From CAZBBC01 sp964489835 (GTDB lineage Bacteria > Calditrichota > Calditrichia > JAJRVZ01): a stretch of DNA of 27,597 bases. Shown here in pieces: positions 1 through 8,327 of this stretch (its first letter is position 1; every line of letters starts with the position of its first letter). The stretch lies in assembly GCA_964489835.1 (NCBI GenBank), contig CAZBBC010000049.1:1-27597 (forward strand). Reading direction: 5' to 3'. Both the position numbers and the translations under genes were made by a program. The notes below the pieces were generated by a model, which worked only from the letters and a program-made list of their open reading frames with translations, was not told where the DNA came from and made no database searches.

Positions 1-558
1 AATGCTGGTTTCTACCACTTCACCGGCATTGGCACCTGCGTAAGCTTTTACGCGCATACCAATGTTTCCCGGCAGGTCTTCCGCTCGCGCCATCCACACG
101 ATAGTATAGCCTTCCCACTCATCGTCTGCGTCATCAAAGGGTGCCATAAAAGCCTGTCGATAGTTGTGATGAAGACGAGCTTCTTCCTTCATTTGCCCAT
201 TATACGTGTTTAAATCGGCACACTCTGTAAGTGATTGCCATGTCGGCAGCGAGTAAATTCTGTAATCAACATGTAAAATGTCGATTCCATACGCTTTTTG
301 AAGGGACATAAACTCGGGTGATAATACCGGATTATCATCGTAACAGCCAAATGGTTGAATTTGCTCCGCACCGTTTACAACTATGACCCCATTTGTGTCG
401 TACTGAGCGTGCTTGCAATCACTTGACACCCAATTTTGAGAGTAGGGATCTCCCAAACGTGCATCAAATTTTGGTCCTGACCATTCTTGCGCAACTACTC
501 CGGATACAAACAGGGTTAAAATCACAGCAAAAATTACATGAAGTAACGAACTCTTCAT
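1..558 (-). CDS. Secreted protein of unknown function, 3' end cut by window edge
   Basis: An open frame runs from ATG at 558 to the window edge without a stop, giving 186 residues; the C-terminus lies outside the window. A ribosome site AAGGAGAAAG sits just before the ATG. The first 23 residues form a clear signal peptide (MKSSLLHVIFAVILTLFVSG..., cleavage likely after VVA), so the product is exported. The mature part is acidic, with cysteines at about residues 49, 71 and 116 and aromatic patches, and I recognise no family. Its leader contains two duplicated ribosome-site-like modules (675-788). It follows the other minus-strand secreted glycan-related genes, but a repeat-rich gap of 810 bases separates it from them, so it probably has its own promoter. 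Confidence 0.8.
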   Translation of the reverse strand, partial: MKSSLLHVIFAVILTLFVSGVVAQEWSGPKFDARLGDPYSQNWVSSDCKHAQYDTNGVIVVNGAEQIQPFGCYDDNPVLSPEFMSLQKAYGIDILHVDYRIYSLPTWQSLTECADLNTYNGQMKEEARLHHNYRQAFMAPFDDADDEWEGYTIVWMARAEDLPGNIGMRVKAYAGANAGEVVETSI

Positions 559-674
559 TTCTTTCTCCTTATAATTTGTGAGTTCAGAACTATTTTTGAA
601 CTTGTTCTACTACGCCCCCCAACTAATATATCACTGGAGTATAGTACGATCCAGCCAATTACTTGAATTGATTA

Positions 675-788
675 GGTATGTCACCTCCTTCCATATTAAA
701 TGTAATCAAATTTTATCCTTGCCAATGACCTAAAATAAATTGGTAGATATCACCTCCTTCCAAATGGGAAATGTAATTAAATTGTATC
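675..788 (-). repeat. Tandem leader modules with perfect anti-16S Shine-Dalgarno
   Basis: Two imperfect direct copies, 675-717 and 742-788, share TCACCTCCTTCCA followed by AAATGTAAT.AAATT.TATC. Read on the minus strand each contains GGAAGGAGGTGA, a full-length match to the usual 16S rRNA 3' end. Neither is followed by an ATG, GTG or TTG at start-codon distance with a usable frame. They lie 117 and 184 bases upstream of the start of the gene ending at 558, in its presumed untranslated leader. Confidence 0.6.
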
Positions 789-832
789 TGTAGCAAATAA
801 AACGGAACTGTCTCGATTCTTTTTATCTGGAC

Positions 833-1010
833 GAAGCAATCCCAATCGAATCACGATGGAGATCGCTTTCCGCCTCGGCGGATCAGCCGGGGCTGAGGCT
901 AACGCTCGCAATGACGATAAGGGCACCGTCATTGTGAATCACGAAGAATGAGTAACCTGCCCGCCTACCCCGTAAAACGGGATCTACGACGCGGCGGGAT
1001 GAAGCAATCT
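833..1010. repeat. Dispersed GC-rich repeat, copy 1
   Basis: The stretch begins and ends with GAAGCAATC and contains GCTTTCCGCCT, GGATCAGCCGGGGCTGA, GCTCGCAATGACGATAA and CGAAGAATGAGT. The same blocks occur in the same order at 25066-25190. Sequences of the type GAAGCAAT...CGCTCGCAATGACG are a familiar non-coding dispersed repeat in many bacterial genomes. It carries no reading frame. Confidence 0.7.
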
Positions 1011-1202
1011 ATTGTAATTATTGATGTTATGTCCATTTTTTCGGAATAAAAGATATATTTGCAATATATATTTTGATTTTTTAATTGTCAATAGTTTTTA
1101 GCGACTTAATTTTGGAAAATCATATCAAATGAAAGACCCCTAAGATAGACCTGAAAATATTGCGGATGAACCTTGACCGAACTCTCACCCAATTGTAGAT
1201 CA

Positions 1203-1240
1203 TACCGCAACCGTTGGCTGCAAACAAGAAAAATAGTCCA
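1203..1240. repeat. CCGCAGCCG/TGCAAACAA repeat, partial copy
   Basis: TACCGCAACCGTTGGCTGCAA followed by ACAAGAAAAATAGTCCA matches the left arm of the element at 19139-19265 (CCGCAGCCG, GGCTGCA, ACAAAGAAAAAATAGTCCA) and the short copy at 7064-7089. Only the arm is present here. Confidence 0.6.
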
Positions 1241-1244
1241 AAAG

Positions 1245-1310
1245 GCTGATCCCCGCCAGAGGGCGGGCAGGTCTCTGCGCATCTGCCTGCCCGGCCTGCC
1301 CGGCGCAGAC
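1245..1310. terminator. GC-rich hairpins downstream of the FGE/PA14/propeller gene
   Basis: Two stems are visible: CCCGCC-AGA-GGGCGGG near 1248-1266, and TCTGCGC...GCGCAGA with a 22-base loop near 1273-1309. They lie 60 to 120 bases past the minus-strand stop at 1369 and could stop its transcript, but no clean T-tract follows, so they may equally be another dispersed repeat. Confidence 0.35.
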
Positions 1311-1368
1311 GTGGCTCGGATGGGCGTGAGATCTTTGTGATTAGATCAGGTTAATAACTGATTTAAAA

Positions 1369-4215
1369 TTATTGCATACGGCCGGAGGAAAATATTTTTT
1401 CACTGATTAAATTACCGCATAAATCCCAGCGTCTGGCAGATCCTTCCGCTCTGAAATTATACCAGGAAGACTCCGATCTTTTATTACCATTTGACCAATA
1501 CTGTGTCCAGATGCTGGTTCCATCATTATTATGTCTCCAGGTCCATCTAATACCACCAGATGCATCCCAAAAGGTTTCATCGCCAGTTTTTCTGCCGCCC
1601 TCCCAATTTACTTCCCATTGCTTTTGACCAGATTCGTAGTACCAGATCTGTTGTCCCTGATGCATATACAAACCTTCGGTAGTAACACCACCCTGCCATA
1701 GGGTTTTAATTTTTCCCGAAGGATAGAACTCCTTGTATTCTTCCTTCGCTATCACTTTCGGCTTATAAATCAAATCCCAGGCAGCTTTTTCGTTAAGAAT
1801 CCAGGCTTCATTAATTTCGAAGTGTTGTAGTGGAGTGGTTGCACTGCTTAAGATATGAATGATACCATTGGGTGCTTGCCGGGCCACTGAATAGCCAATG
1901 GTTTCATACAGATTATCTTCATAATGTGTCAATGTACCTTTCAACTGTTTAATATGCCAGGTTTCACCTTCGTCATCTGATAAGGCCACATAAGAACCGC
2001 GTTGTTTAACACCTTCAGGATGGCGCCCGGATTTGTGCTGAAAATCCCCACACATAAATAAGCGGCCGCTCTGAAGACGAATGAGACAGGGTCTCTGGTT
2101 GCCACCCATTTCAGAAAAGGGAGTTTTGCTTACAATCCAGTTTTTACCGCCATCGCTTGAAATTGATTTTGGCATATATCCATCAATATGGGTCTTTTTC
2201 CCTCCCATACCCAGGATCCGGCCGTCTTTAAGCATCTGAAAAGTGGTGTGACGACCAAAGGTCCGGCCCCCGGTATCAATCCATGTACGTCCATTATCCT
2301 TGCTGGCCCAGAGAACTGAAGTCCCTCCATAACCATCCGTTGGCACATACCATACCCCATCATTTCCTCGAAAAATTGTATTGATGGGTTGAGGCGTATA
2401 GGGTCCAAGATCATTCGTTATCTGGGGAAAGTATGGTTCATTCCATGTGCCACCATTATCGGTGGAAGTGATCCACTGAAAAGGATAATGGCGGTCATAA
2501 AAAGTATGGCCGCAAAAAAGATACAGCGTTTGGCCCTCTTTGTAGAAACAGGGTGAGGTTGTATTTACATCGGCAAAATCGATAAATATATCCGGCATAT
2601 CCCACTGGTCGGCTCCGAAGCGTAAACGTGTACCAATCAATAATACCTCCGGTTGGTCCTCCCCACGAGGCCCTAATTTGGCCGTATAAAAGCTCGCTAA
2701 CAGGTCGCCATTTGGACAAATCCCCAGACCTGGATTATGAATATGAGGCCACATACCTTTAGGCAATCCGACAGCACGGCTTGCCTCCCACGAAACATCA
2801 GTCGGCGGAATCGGGACAACGGGACGACGGCGATACCAGGGTGTGCCCGGGTCCGGTCCTTGATTCACAAGCGATTGATTTTGAATGATACATTGCTGAA
2901 AGAAGGGTTTTTCTATTGTCAGCGGTTTGATTTCCGATAAATCCCCCTGCACGATCCGGAAACCGATCGAATGATGTCCCGGCAGATAGGTGCGGGGTAC
3001 GATCCGGGTCATTTTCTTTTGCTGCACTCGTGAATGCAGGAGATTTGCCTTAGGAATCGCTGCTTTTTCCTGACCTTGCCAGCTCCAGTTAATATTAAGG
3101 TAACTGCGTTCACCACGATTGTGAATATAACGGATGCGGATAGGATAATGAATATCCTTTTCTAATACTATTTTCCCCGATTTTTCGCTCTCCGCGCCTT
3201 CCCAATCGACAACATTTTGATTATCAATACTCAGCACGACGCTATAATCAGAAGCGACATGAAAGGTAATCTCACCATTAGCCGGGGCAATTAAAGTGCC
3301 CTCCCAGTGAGCAGACCATTGGGTTTCACGATCTTCTCCCGGTTGTTGAAAATCGTTCCAGTCCACATTTAAAGTCGTCATATGGTCAACCGCCTTGGAA
3401 TTATCAAATTTTGTCGTGCCGTACCAGACCCCGATGATCCCTTCCAGGGTGGATTCTGCAGAATATTCATTTCCCTCAGAAAAATCCGTGACATTTGTAC
3501 CTGCCATTATAGCGAATGATGCGCCGTAGGAGGCCCGGTTTCGGGAACGGGCATAATGGGGCGTTTTACGATCCAGACCACCGCCCCGGATAACACGGGT
3601 GATTCCTGTCTCCGGGCCTAGCGGATCTTTTTGGTCATCATGAGAATAAAGTCCATACCAATCATAACACCATTCCAGTGGCCCGGTATGAACATTCTTG
3701 AGACCCCATGGGTTGGGTTCTTCAGGCTGGGGAGGTTTATTACCTGCCCAGAAGGGCGAATCTGTTCCGGCTCTGGCTGCATATTCCCACTCTGCTTCGG
3801 TGGGTAATCGATACGTTTTTCCTTCTTTTTTGCTCAACCACTCACAAAAGGCCGTCGCATCATACCAGCTGATGCCCACCATATAGGGACCCTCGGTCAT
3901 TGAACCACTAAAGCCGGCCCGGAATGTTTGATATTGCCCAATGGTCACTTCCGTTTCAGAAATATAAAAAGGTGCTGTTATGGTCACCTTATGAGCCGGT
4001 TCCTCATCCCAGTCCTCGGGCAACGGATTGTTGCTTCCCATTTGGAACGTTCCCGGAGCGATGGGAATCATTTTTATTCCGATCGAATTTGTATCATCCA
4101 TATTAATGACACTGGCTTCTATAAAGGCAGAAATAACAAGAATCAATGAAATAACCATTGCTTTTTGAATCAATGATCCGGTTATTACTGGTTGACGTAT
4201 GCTAAGCAGTTTCAC
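1369..4215 (-). CDS. Secreted fusion: FGE-like fold with inserted PA14, Asp-box propeller, MORN_2 repeats
   Basis: A frame extends to a TTG at 4269, but the GTG at 4215 has GAGGGTGA seven bases before it and gives a basic start plus hydrophobic signal segment (MVISLILVISAFI), so I place the start there (948 residues). Residues about 46-234 are a sulfatase-modifying-factor (FGE, formylglycine-generating enzyme) fold: IAPGTFQMGSN, ISETEVTIGQY, YRLPTEAEWEYAARAG, RVIRGGG. The fold's closing strand GHHSIGFRIV appears only at about 413-422; between them, about 250-396, lies a PA14 domain. The two catalytic cysteines of true FGE are absent from the RGGG region, so a glycan-binding role is likelier than enzyme activity. 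About 470-800 is a BNR_2-type propeller with four Asp boxes (such as STDNGGTW, SKDNGRTW, SDDEGETW), and 825-948 are MORN_2/YwqK-type repeats. Substrate unknown; sits next to a rhamnose and 3-keto-glycoside cluster. Confidence 0.85.
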   Translation of the reverse strand: MKLLSIRQPVITGSLIQKAMVISLILVISAFIEASVINMDDTNSIGIKMIPIAPGTFQMGSNNPLPEDWDEEPAHKVTITAPFYISETEVTIGQYQTFRAGFSGSMTEGPYMVGISWYDATAFCEWLSKKEGKTYRLPTEAEWEYAARAGTDSPFWAGNKPPQPEEPNPWGLKNVHTGPLEWCYDWYGLYSHDDQKDPLGPETGITRVIRGGGLDRKTPHYARSRNRASYGASFAIMAGTNVTDFSEGNEYSAESTLEGIIGVWYGTTKFDNSKAVDHMTTLNVDWNDFQQPGEDRETQWSAHWEGTLIAPANGEITFHVASDYSVVLSIDNQNVVDWEGAESEKSGKIVLEKDIHYPIRIRYIHNRGERSYLNINWSWQGQEKAAIPKANLLHSRVQQKKMTRIVPRTYLPGHHSIGFRIVQGDLSEIKPLTIEKPFFQQCIIQNQSLVNQGPDPGTPWYRRRPVVPIPPTDVSWEASRAVGLPKGMWPHIHNPGLGICPNGDLLASFYTAKLGPRGEDQPEVLLIGTRLRFGADQWDMPDIFIDFADVNTTSPCFYKEGQTLYLFCGHTFYDRHYPFQWITSTDNGGTWNEPYFPQITNDLGPYTPQPINTIFRGNDGVWYVPTDGYGGTSVLWASKDNGRTWIDTGGRTFGRHTTFQMLKDGRILGMGGKKTHIDGYMPKSISSDGGKNWIVSKTPFSEMGGNQRPCLIRLQSGRLFMCGDFQHKSGRHPEGVKQRGSYVALSDDEGETWHIKQLKGTLTHYEDNLYETIGYSVARQAPNGIIHILSSATTPLQHFEINEAWILNEKAAWDLIYKPKVIAKEEYKEFYPSGKIKTLWQGGVTTEGLYMHQGQQIWYYESGQKQWEVNWEGGRKTGDETFWDASGGIRWTWRHNNDGTSIWTQYWSNGNKRSESSWYNFRAEGSARRWDLCGNLISEKIFSSGRMQ

Positions 4216-4467
4216 AAAATTTTCACCCTCAAATATTGTATAACTTGTCCCAATTATACCCCAGTCCAAGTCTGCAAAAAAAGAAATCCACGAATTTCAC
4301 GAATTAGAATTATTATTCAAATGTCAGAGTAATAGAAATATTTTGAATATCGAACAAGGATTAATCCCGCATCAAGTGTGGGACAGGCTGATTTTAGACT
4401 TCAGATTTTCTAACACTTCGCAAATCGTTAATCGATTTTCCTTGTTCTTAAATCAATTATATCTAAA
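4216..4467. other. Gap with partial ATCCGTG-type repeat and small inverted repeat
   Basis: Positions 4286-4316 (TCCACGAATTTCACGAATTA) resemble the first arm of the 93-bp repeat found at 17324 and 19173. Farther on, GAACAAGGA (4352-4360) and TCCTTGTTC (4439-4447) form a 9-base inverted pair within an AT-rich stretch. No gene is seen. Confidence 0.5.
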
Positions 4468-6990
4468 TTATCGAATAATTAATAAAGTCCCTTTTTGTAT
4501 CTTACCCTTGCTATTCATATACACCGGAGGAAGTGTATCTCCTTTTGTAATAGTATATCTATAGTTGCCTTCCAGTTTTGATTCAACCACCCAGAAATAA
4601 ATCCCCGGTGCGATATCACCGGCAAATTTTATAGTCTGTTGATCCCACTCACCCAGCGGTGAGGATTGATTATGTTCAACCCGGTCCACAAGTTCACCAT
4701 TTACAGAATAAATGCTTATCGTACATTTTTGCGGAATATTAAAAAATTTAATGGCATTAGAAAGGGAATACTCATGCACCCCATCTTTTTTATAGGGATT
4801 TGGAACGACCCTAATTGTCTGTTCCATATTATCTGCCACCGGGCTGGCTGCGCTGTATGGTTCCTTACTGAGCAACATTTTTTGTTCCGGCGCCGATAAT
4901 CCACTCTCCAGAGATGGTATTGCCATACCGGTATTATTCCAATCATCATGCCCGCTATCAAATGATCGTACACTATATAAGTATAGCGATGCTCCTTCCT
5001 CCGTATAAAAGTATCGCGATGCTCTTGCCTCCGTTGTAGGATCGGTACACATATAGCGATGCTTATCCGGATTATACGTAATTAATCCGATAGCGCTGAT
5101 AAGTTGCCCCGTTCGGATCTCATCTAATAATGCATAAGGACCATTGTGCCAATTTCTGGTTAATTTGTCATCACTTCTCGGCTCGAGGGGGTCGGCTTTT
5201 CCCGCTGCCCCTCCAACCAACATTTTATAAACACGATAGCCAGCCACGTCTTTTGCTTCCTCGCCTGTATAGTCGGGATCTTCGGCATCCAGTCCTCCAT
5301 CAGACCAAAATATCTGCAGGTGTCCACTGGCATTCGGAACTACATTATCGATAAAAACATCCGGTGGAGGATCCGGGACATCGTACGCCAAGTCATAAAT
5401 TTCCTGGGCAAGGGATAAATTATAAAATAACGACTTTTCTCCCAATTTGAACTCTGCCATTTTTCCGGGTTCGATGGAACGCGCCCAGGCATTCTCCGGT
5501 GCCGTTTTTGGATCATAGACGCCTTGATTGGCAAGATAATCCGCCCCGGAACCCCCGATAAAGGCCATCACTATTTTAACTTTTTCACCCGGATTCAGCC
5601 TGTAGGGGCCGTATACCTGGAAATGGGCATAGGTCCCCACCAGTCGCAAAGCATCCGCACCTGGGGGATCCGGAAATATTGCCGGGTCATCATCGGTTAT
5701 CATATCATATATTTCTTCTTCTGTAAAAGAGATCAAATTGGGTTCAAGAGGTTTATCCTCCAGTCGATAGAGCGGCCACCATTTACTACGTGACGGTTGA
5801 TCCAGGGAAGCAGGGGCCACATATATGTCCGGATCATTAGAAAATCCGTTGGAAGGATCATAATCCAATGGGGCCATGCCTATAAAGGCATAAGACAAAA
5901 GTTGCATCTCACTCTGCCCCTGTTGTTCATTTCCGGTATTGCGCTGAACATATTTATCCACATAAGGCTCGCCTGTATCGTCATAATCATTGTCCGGATC
6001 ATCCCCATCCCATCCATAACTCATTTTTTTACCGGTATAATTATGCGTATCCTCAGACAATAGTGCCAGATATCCGGGAGAATCGCTGTATTTATAGTGA
6101 TCGTCCTGGGCGAATGGGCCATTATGTCGCCAACTTCTCCATCCACCGATAATATCATCACCCCAGCACTCTCCCATCAGGGAAGATGAAAACATATTAC
6201 CAAAAGCAAAATAAACGTCGGTCAAAACAGGAAGATCCGTGCCATATACGTCATCGACAGTAACCACGCCGTCACCATTGGAATCTCCGGTATATTCAAA
6301 AACATTTTCGACAATAAAAAAATCATCATATTTCTGATAACTCCAGGCTTTCGCTTTTTTTGTCCCTGTGATCCCTACGCCGGTCGTCCATTTTACAATC
6401 ATAATTTCTTCAGCCTCATTATCTCTTCCGATATAGTCATGGTAAGCATAATTATGAATCTCTATCGGTGACTGCGGAGGATCAGGCAACGGTGCCCCTG
6501 GCCAATAGGTTGATTTTCCATCATCAATGCCCAGATCAAATTCGGGTCCCATCGCTGCGTCATAAACCATGGCAACCACATCTGTCGAAGTTGTACGCGG
6601 ACCAGAATAAGAAATGTGTTTTGTACTACCCGTTTTGGCTAATATAAATGTTCCCTCACCATGCGAATTTACATTCCGGGCTGCATTCGGCGATGCAACC
6701 CCGCCGAGGGCGCCCCCGGGAAAATTATAAATATCTGCATTCCAGTAGCGCTCATATTCTCCTCTCCGAATACTGCTGCCCGGATAACTCAAACCGGCCT
6801 CATCATTAGCCGCGGAAGTATCCTGGGCCTGTGGCCCCTGAAGGCCGGACATACGAAACGATGACCACAGTTTACTGCGGGTAAGATGTCTTATTTCCGA
6901 ATCATCCCATTGTGCCTGTAAAGGAGAAATACAAATTAGCAGTATAATGACATAAAAAAATATTTTAATATTATAAACCGGCCGTATCAT
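4468..6990 (-). CDS. Large secreted protein with fibronectin-like module and C-terminal sorting-like domain
   Basis: 840 residues from ATG at 6990, preceded by GAGGT at proper distance. Residues 1-27 are a signal peptide ending LQAQ. The N-terminal 500 residues are rich in aromatic and acidic residues, belong to no family I can name, and include DSNGDGVVTVDD (about 236-247), a calcium-loop signature like that of dockerins or EF-hands. A fibronectin-III-like stretch follows at about 545-680 (GYRVYKM...). The last 120 residues (VVPNPYK..., NIPQKCTISIYSVNGELV, APGIYFWVVES) match the general plan of FlgD-like or type IX sorting domains of FCB bacteria, suggesting surface attachment. It lies between the DUF1080 lipoprotein and the FGE/PA14/propeller gene on the same strand, so a role in binding or handling the same glycan is plausible but inferred. 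Confidence 0.8.
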   Translation of the reverse strand: MIRPVYNIKIFFYVIILLICISPLQAQWDDSEIRHLTRSKLWSSFRMSGLQGPQAQDTSAANDEAGLSYPGSSIRRGEYERYWNADIYNFPGGALGGVASPNAARNVNSHGEGTFILAKTGSTKHISYSGPRTTSTDVVAMVYDAAMGPEFDLGIDDGKSTYWPGAPLPDPPQSPIEIHNYAYHDYIGRDNEAEEIMIVKWTTGVGITGTKKAKAWSYQKYDDFFIVENVFEYTGDSNGDGVVTVDDVYGTDLPVLTDVYFAFGNMFSSSLMGECWGDDIIGGWRSWRHNGPFAQDDHYKYSDSPGYLALLSEDTHNYTGKKMSYGWDGDDPDNDYDDTGEPYVDKYVQRNTGNEQQGQSEMQLLSYAFIGMAPLDYDPSNGFSNDPDIYVAPASLDQPSRSKWWPLYRLEDKPLEPNLISFTEEEIYDMITDDDPAIFPDPPGADALRLVGTYAHFQVYGPYRLNPGEKVKIVMAFIGGSGADYLANQGVYDPKTAPENAWARSIEPGKMAEFKLGEKSLFYNLSLAQEIYDLAYDVPDPPPDVFIDNVVPNASGHLQIFWSDGGLDAEDPDYTGEEAKDVAGYRVYKMLVGGAAGKADPLEPRSDDKLTRNWHNGPYALLDEIRTGQLISAIGLITYNPDKHRYMCTDPTTEARASRYFYTEEGASLYLYSVRSFDSGHDDWNNTGMAIPSLESGLSAPEQKMLLSKEPYSAASPVADNMEQTIRVVPNPYKKDGVHEYSLSNAIKFFNIPQKCTISIYSVNGELVDRVEHNQSSPLGEWDQQTIKFAGDIAPGIYFWVVESKLEGNYRYTITKGDTLPPVYMNSKGKIQKGTLLIIR

Positions 6991-7272
6991 ATTAATACCT
7001 CAGTAGTGGCAAAATATGTTCTTCCTCGTCGACTTATAACTTTATCTATCCTGATTAATTCATCCCGCAGCCGTTGGGTGCAAACAAATATCAAATTGCA
7101 AATTACAAAATCCAAATAATAATCAATTTTCAAAATACTAATGACAAAAACTTAATTGACTGAATTTTTGAAATTGTGATTTGGAATTTATTTGATATTT
7201 GTAATTTGTTATTTGTTCTTTTATGGTGTTATTCTCGTCACGTTCCAGGCCGTACTCTACGGTGATTTATTA
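6991..7272. repeat. Gap with CCGCAGCCG repeat and a 136-bp AT-rich inverted repeat
   Basis: CCCGCAGCCGTTGGGTGCAA (7064-7083) is a copy of the arm found at 1203 and 19139. Immediately after it, 7083-7218 is an imperfect inverted repeat with arms of about 55 bases, beginning AACAAATATCAAATTGCAAA and ending with the related complement ATTTGTAATTTGTTATTTGTT. A half-copy occurs near 9841-9872. It could form a long AT-rich hairpin between the DUF1080 gene and its downstream neighbour. Confidence 0.6.
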
Positions 7273-7902
7273 TCAATAAACTTGTATCTCAATATCTTTA
7301 AACATAACATGCATTTCCATATGGCCATGCAATTGCAGTCCGATATGACCTTCTAACCGGCCCGGGTCATTGAGCAGTTCTGCGGTCCTAACACCATTGA
7401 CATAAACCGTTATATGACGGTCTTTGGCTGAAATAATCATCTCATTCCAGTCGTGAACTTTGAAATATTTTTGAACTTCTTCCACGGTTGGTTGTACGAC
7501 CCAGGCTCGTCCGCCGGTTTCATACAATCCACCGATATCTTTACGTTCATCTATTTCCGCCTGAAATCCGTTGACGGATACTTTACTGTCAACGGTATCT
7601 ACACGGAAGTAGAGACCACTGTTGCCTTTCAGTGCTTTAAATTTAAGACGCAGATTAAAATTCCGATAGCGTTGATCGGTCAGCAAAATACCATGACGCT
7701 CTTCTTCTTTGTGACTGGTCCCGATAATCATACCATTCGCTACGGTCCAATTTCCACCGGGTACTTTGTGCCAGCCTTTCAGGGTCTTTCCGTTAAAAAG
7801 CGGTTTCCAAGGATTTCCATCGCCAGCCTGATTGCAGGCGGCTAGCGCAATGAGAATCAGGATTGTTATAGAGAGGTTAAAAAAGTTTAATGTCTTTTTC
7901 AT
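7273..7902 (-). CDS. DUF1080 (3-keto-glycoside hydrolase type) lipoprotein
   Basis: 209 residues, start ATG at 7902 with GAGGA seven bases before it. The N-terminus is a lipoprotein signal with lipobox LAAC (Cys23), so the protein is anchored to a membrane. The body is a DUF1080 jelly-roll (PF06439): FNGKTLKGWHKVPGGNWTVA, then IIGTSHKEEE, the strand motif LRLKFKALKGNSGLYFR, WNEMIISAKDRHITVYVNG and the closing GHIGLQLHG. The size is normal for a one-domain member. Members of this family cleave 3-keto-glycosides made by Gfo/Idh/MocA oxidoreductases, and the next gene upstream is exactly such an enzyme, Tat-exported. I infer that both act in the periplasm as a pair; the sugar substrate cannot be told from the sequence. 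The separation from the oxidoreductase gene is 425 bases of repeats, so co-transcription is uncertain. Confidence 0.88.
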   Translation of the reverse strand: MKKTLNFFNLSITILILIALAACNQAGDGNPWKPLFNGKTLKGWHKVPGGNWTVANGMIIGTSHKEEERHGILLTDQRYRNFNLRLKFKALKGNSGLYFRVDTVDSKVSVNGFQAEIDERKDIGGLYETGGRAWVVQPTVEEVQKYFKVHDWNEMIISAKDRHITVYVNGVRTAELLNDPGRLEGHIGLQLHGHMEMHVMFKDIEIQVY

Positions 7903-8327
7903 ATATTTTCCTCAGTTATATCATGATGATGTAAAAATTATATATTTTTTTGTAATCATTATTTTCCTTTCATACTGTTAGAGCGAATTAGATTATTAAC
8001 CTCGTAGAGGTTTTATTTTTGTAGAAAAAAATCGTAATCCAAAAACATTTAATCCTCGTAGAGGATTAATAATCGCGGACATTATATAAGTGCAGACATG
8101 TTCTGATGAATATAATCAAAAATGCATCCTCTACAAGGATGGGGTATTGGTTTTACATGTTTTATTACAGTAATTCATCTCGTGCAATAACCCACCCCGT
8201 CTCCCCGCCTGAGGCGGGTTGACACCCCTCCCTGCAAGCACGGAGGGGCTGGGGGAGGGTCAGGAGTTCTGGATTTATTCGATATTTTTCTTCAACAAAA
8301 CCCTATCCAAACACTTCCTGCATTGTC
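7903..8327. repeat. Gap with three CCTCGTAGAGG hairpins and GC-rich hairpins
   Basis: AACCTC-GTA-GAGGTT (7998-8012) and TAATCCTC-GTA-GAGGATTA (8050-8068) share the core CCTCGTAGAGG; a third, inverted and slightly changed copy (ATCCTCTACAAGGAT) is at 8126-8140. Farther right are CCCGCCTGAGGCGGG near 8204-8218 and CCCCTCC...GGAGGGG near 8224-8247. No gene is seen on either strand. Confidence 0.6.

Larger units (their letters stand above)
559..1368. other. 810-base intergenic region filled with repeats
   Basis: No convincing gene on either strand. It holds, left to right, two tandem modules carrying a perfect extended Shine-Dalgarno sequence on the minus strand (675-788), a dispersed repeat (833-1010) that recurs near 25.1 kb, an AT-rich stretch without visible structure (1011-1200), a copy of the CCGCAGCCG repeat (1203-1240), and GC-rich hairpins (1245-1310). 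Confidence 0.7.

Noticed and set aside
681..690. 3' end of a 16S rRNA gene (TCACCTCCTT)
   Set aside because: Only about ten bases match; the flanks show no rRNA sequence and the match is duplicated in a tandem module.
4267..4269. TTG at 4269 as the start of the FGE/PA14/propeller gene
   Set aside because: No ribosome site precedes it, and the GTG at 4215 has GAGGGTGA at good distance and yields a better signal peptide.
7453..7845. Open frame of 130 codons on the plus strand
   Set aside because: It lies opposite the DUF1080 gene, has no ribosome site, and encodes no recognisable family.
7998..8140. A short CRISPR-like array
   Set aside because: Only three palindromic units, one inverted, with unequal spacing and no spacers of constant length; no cas genes.
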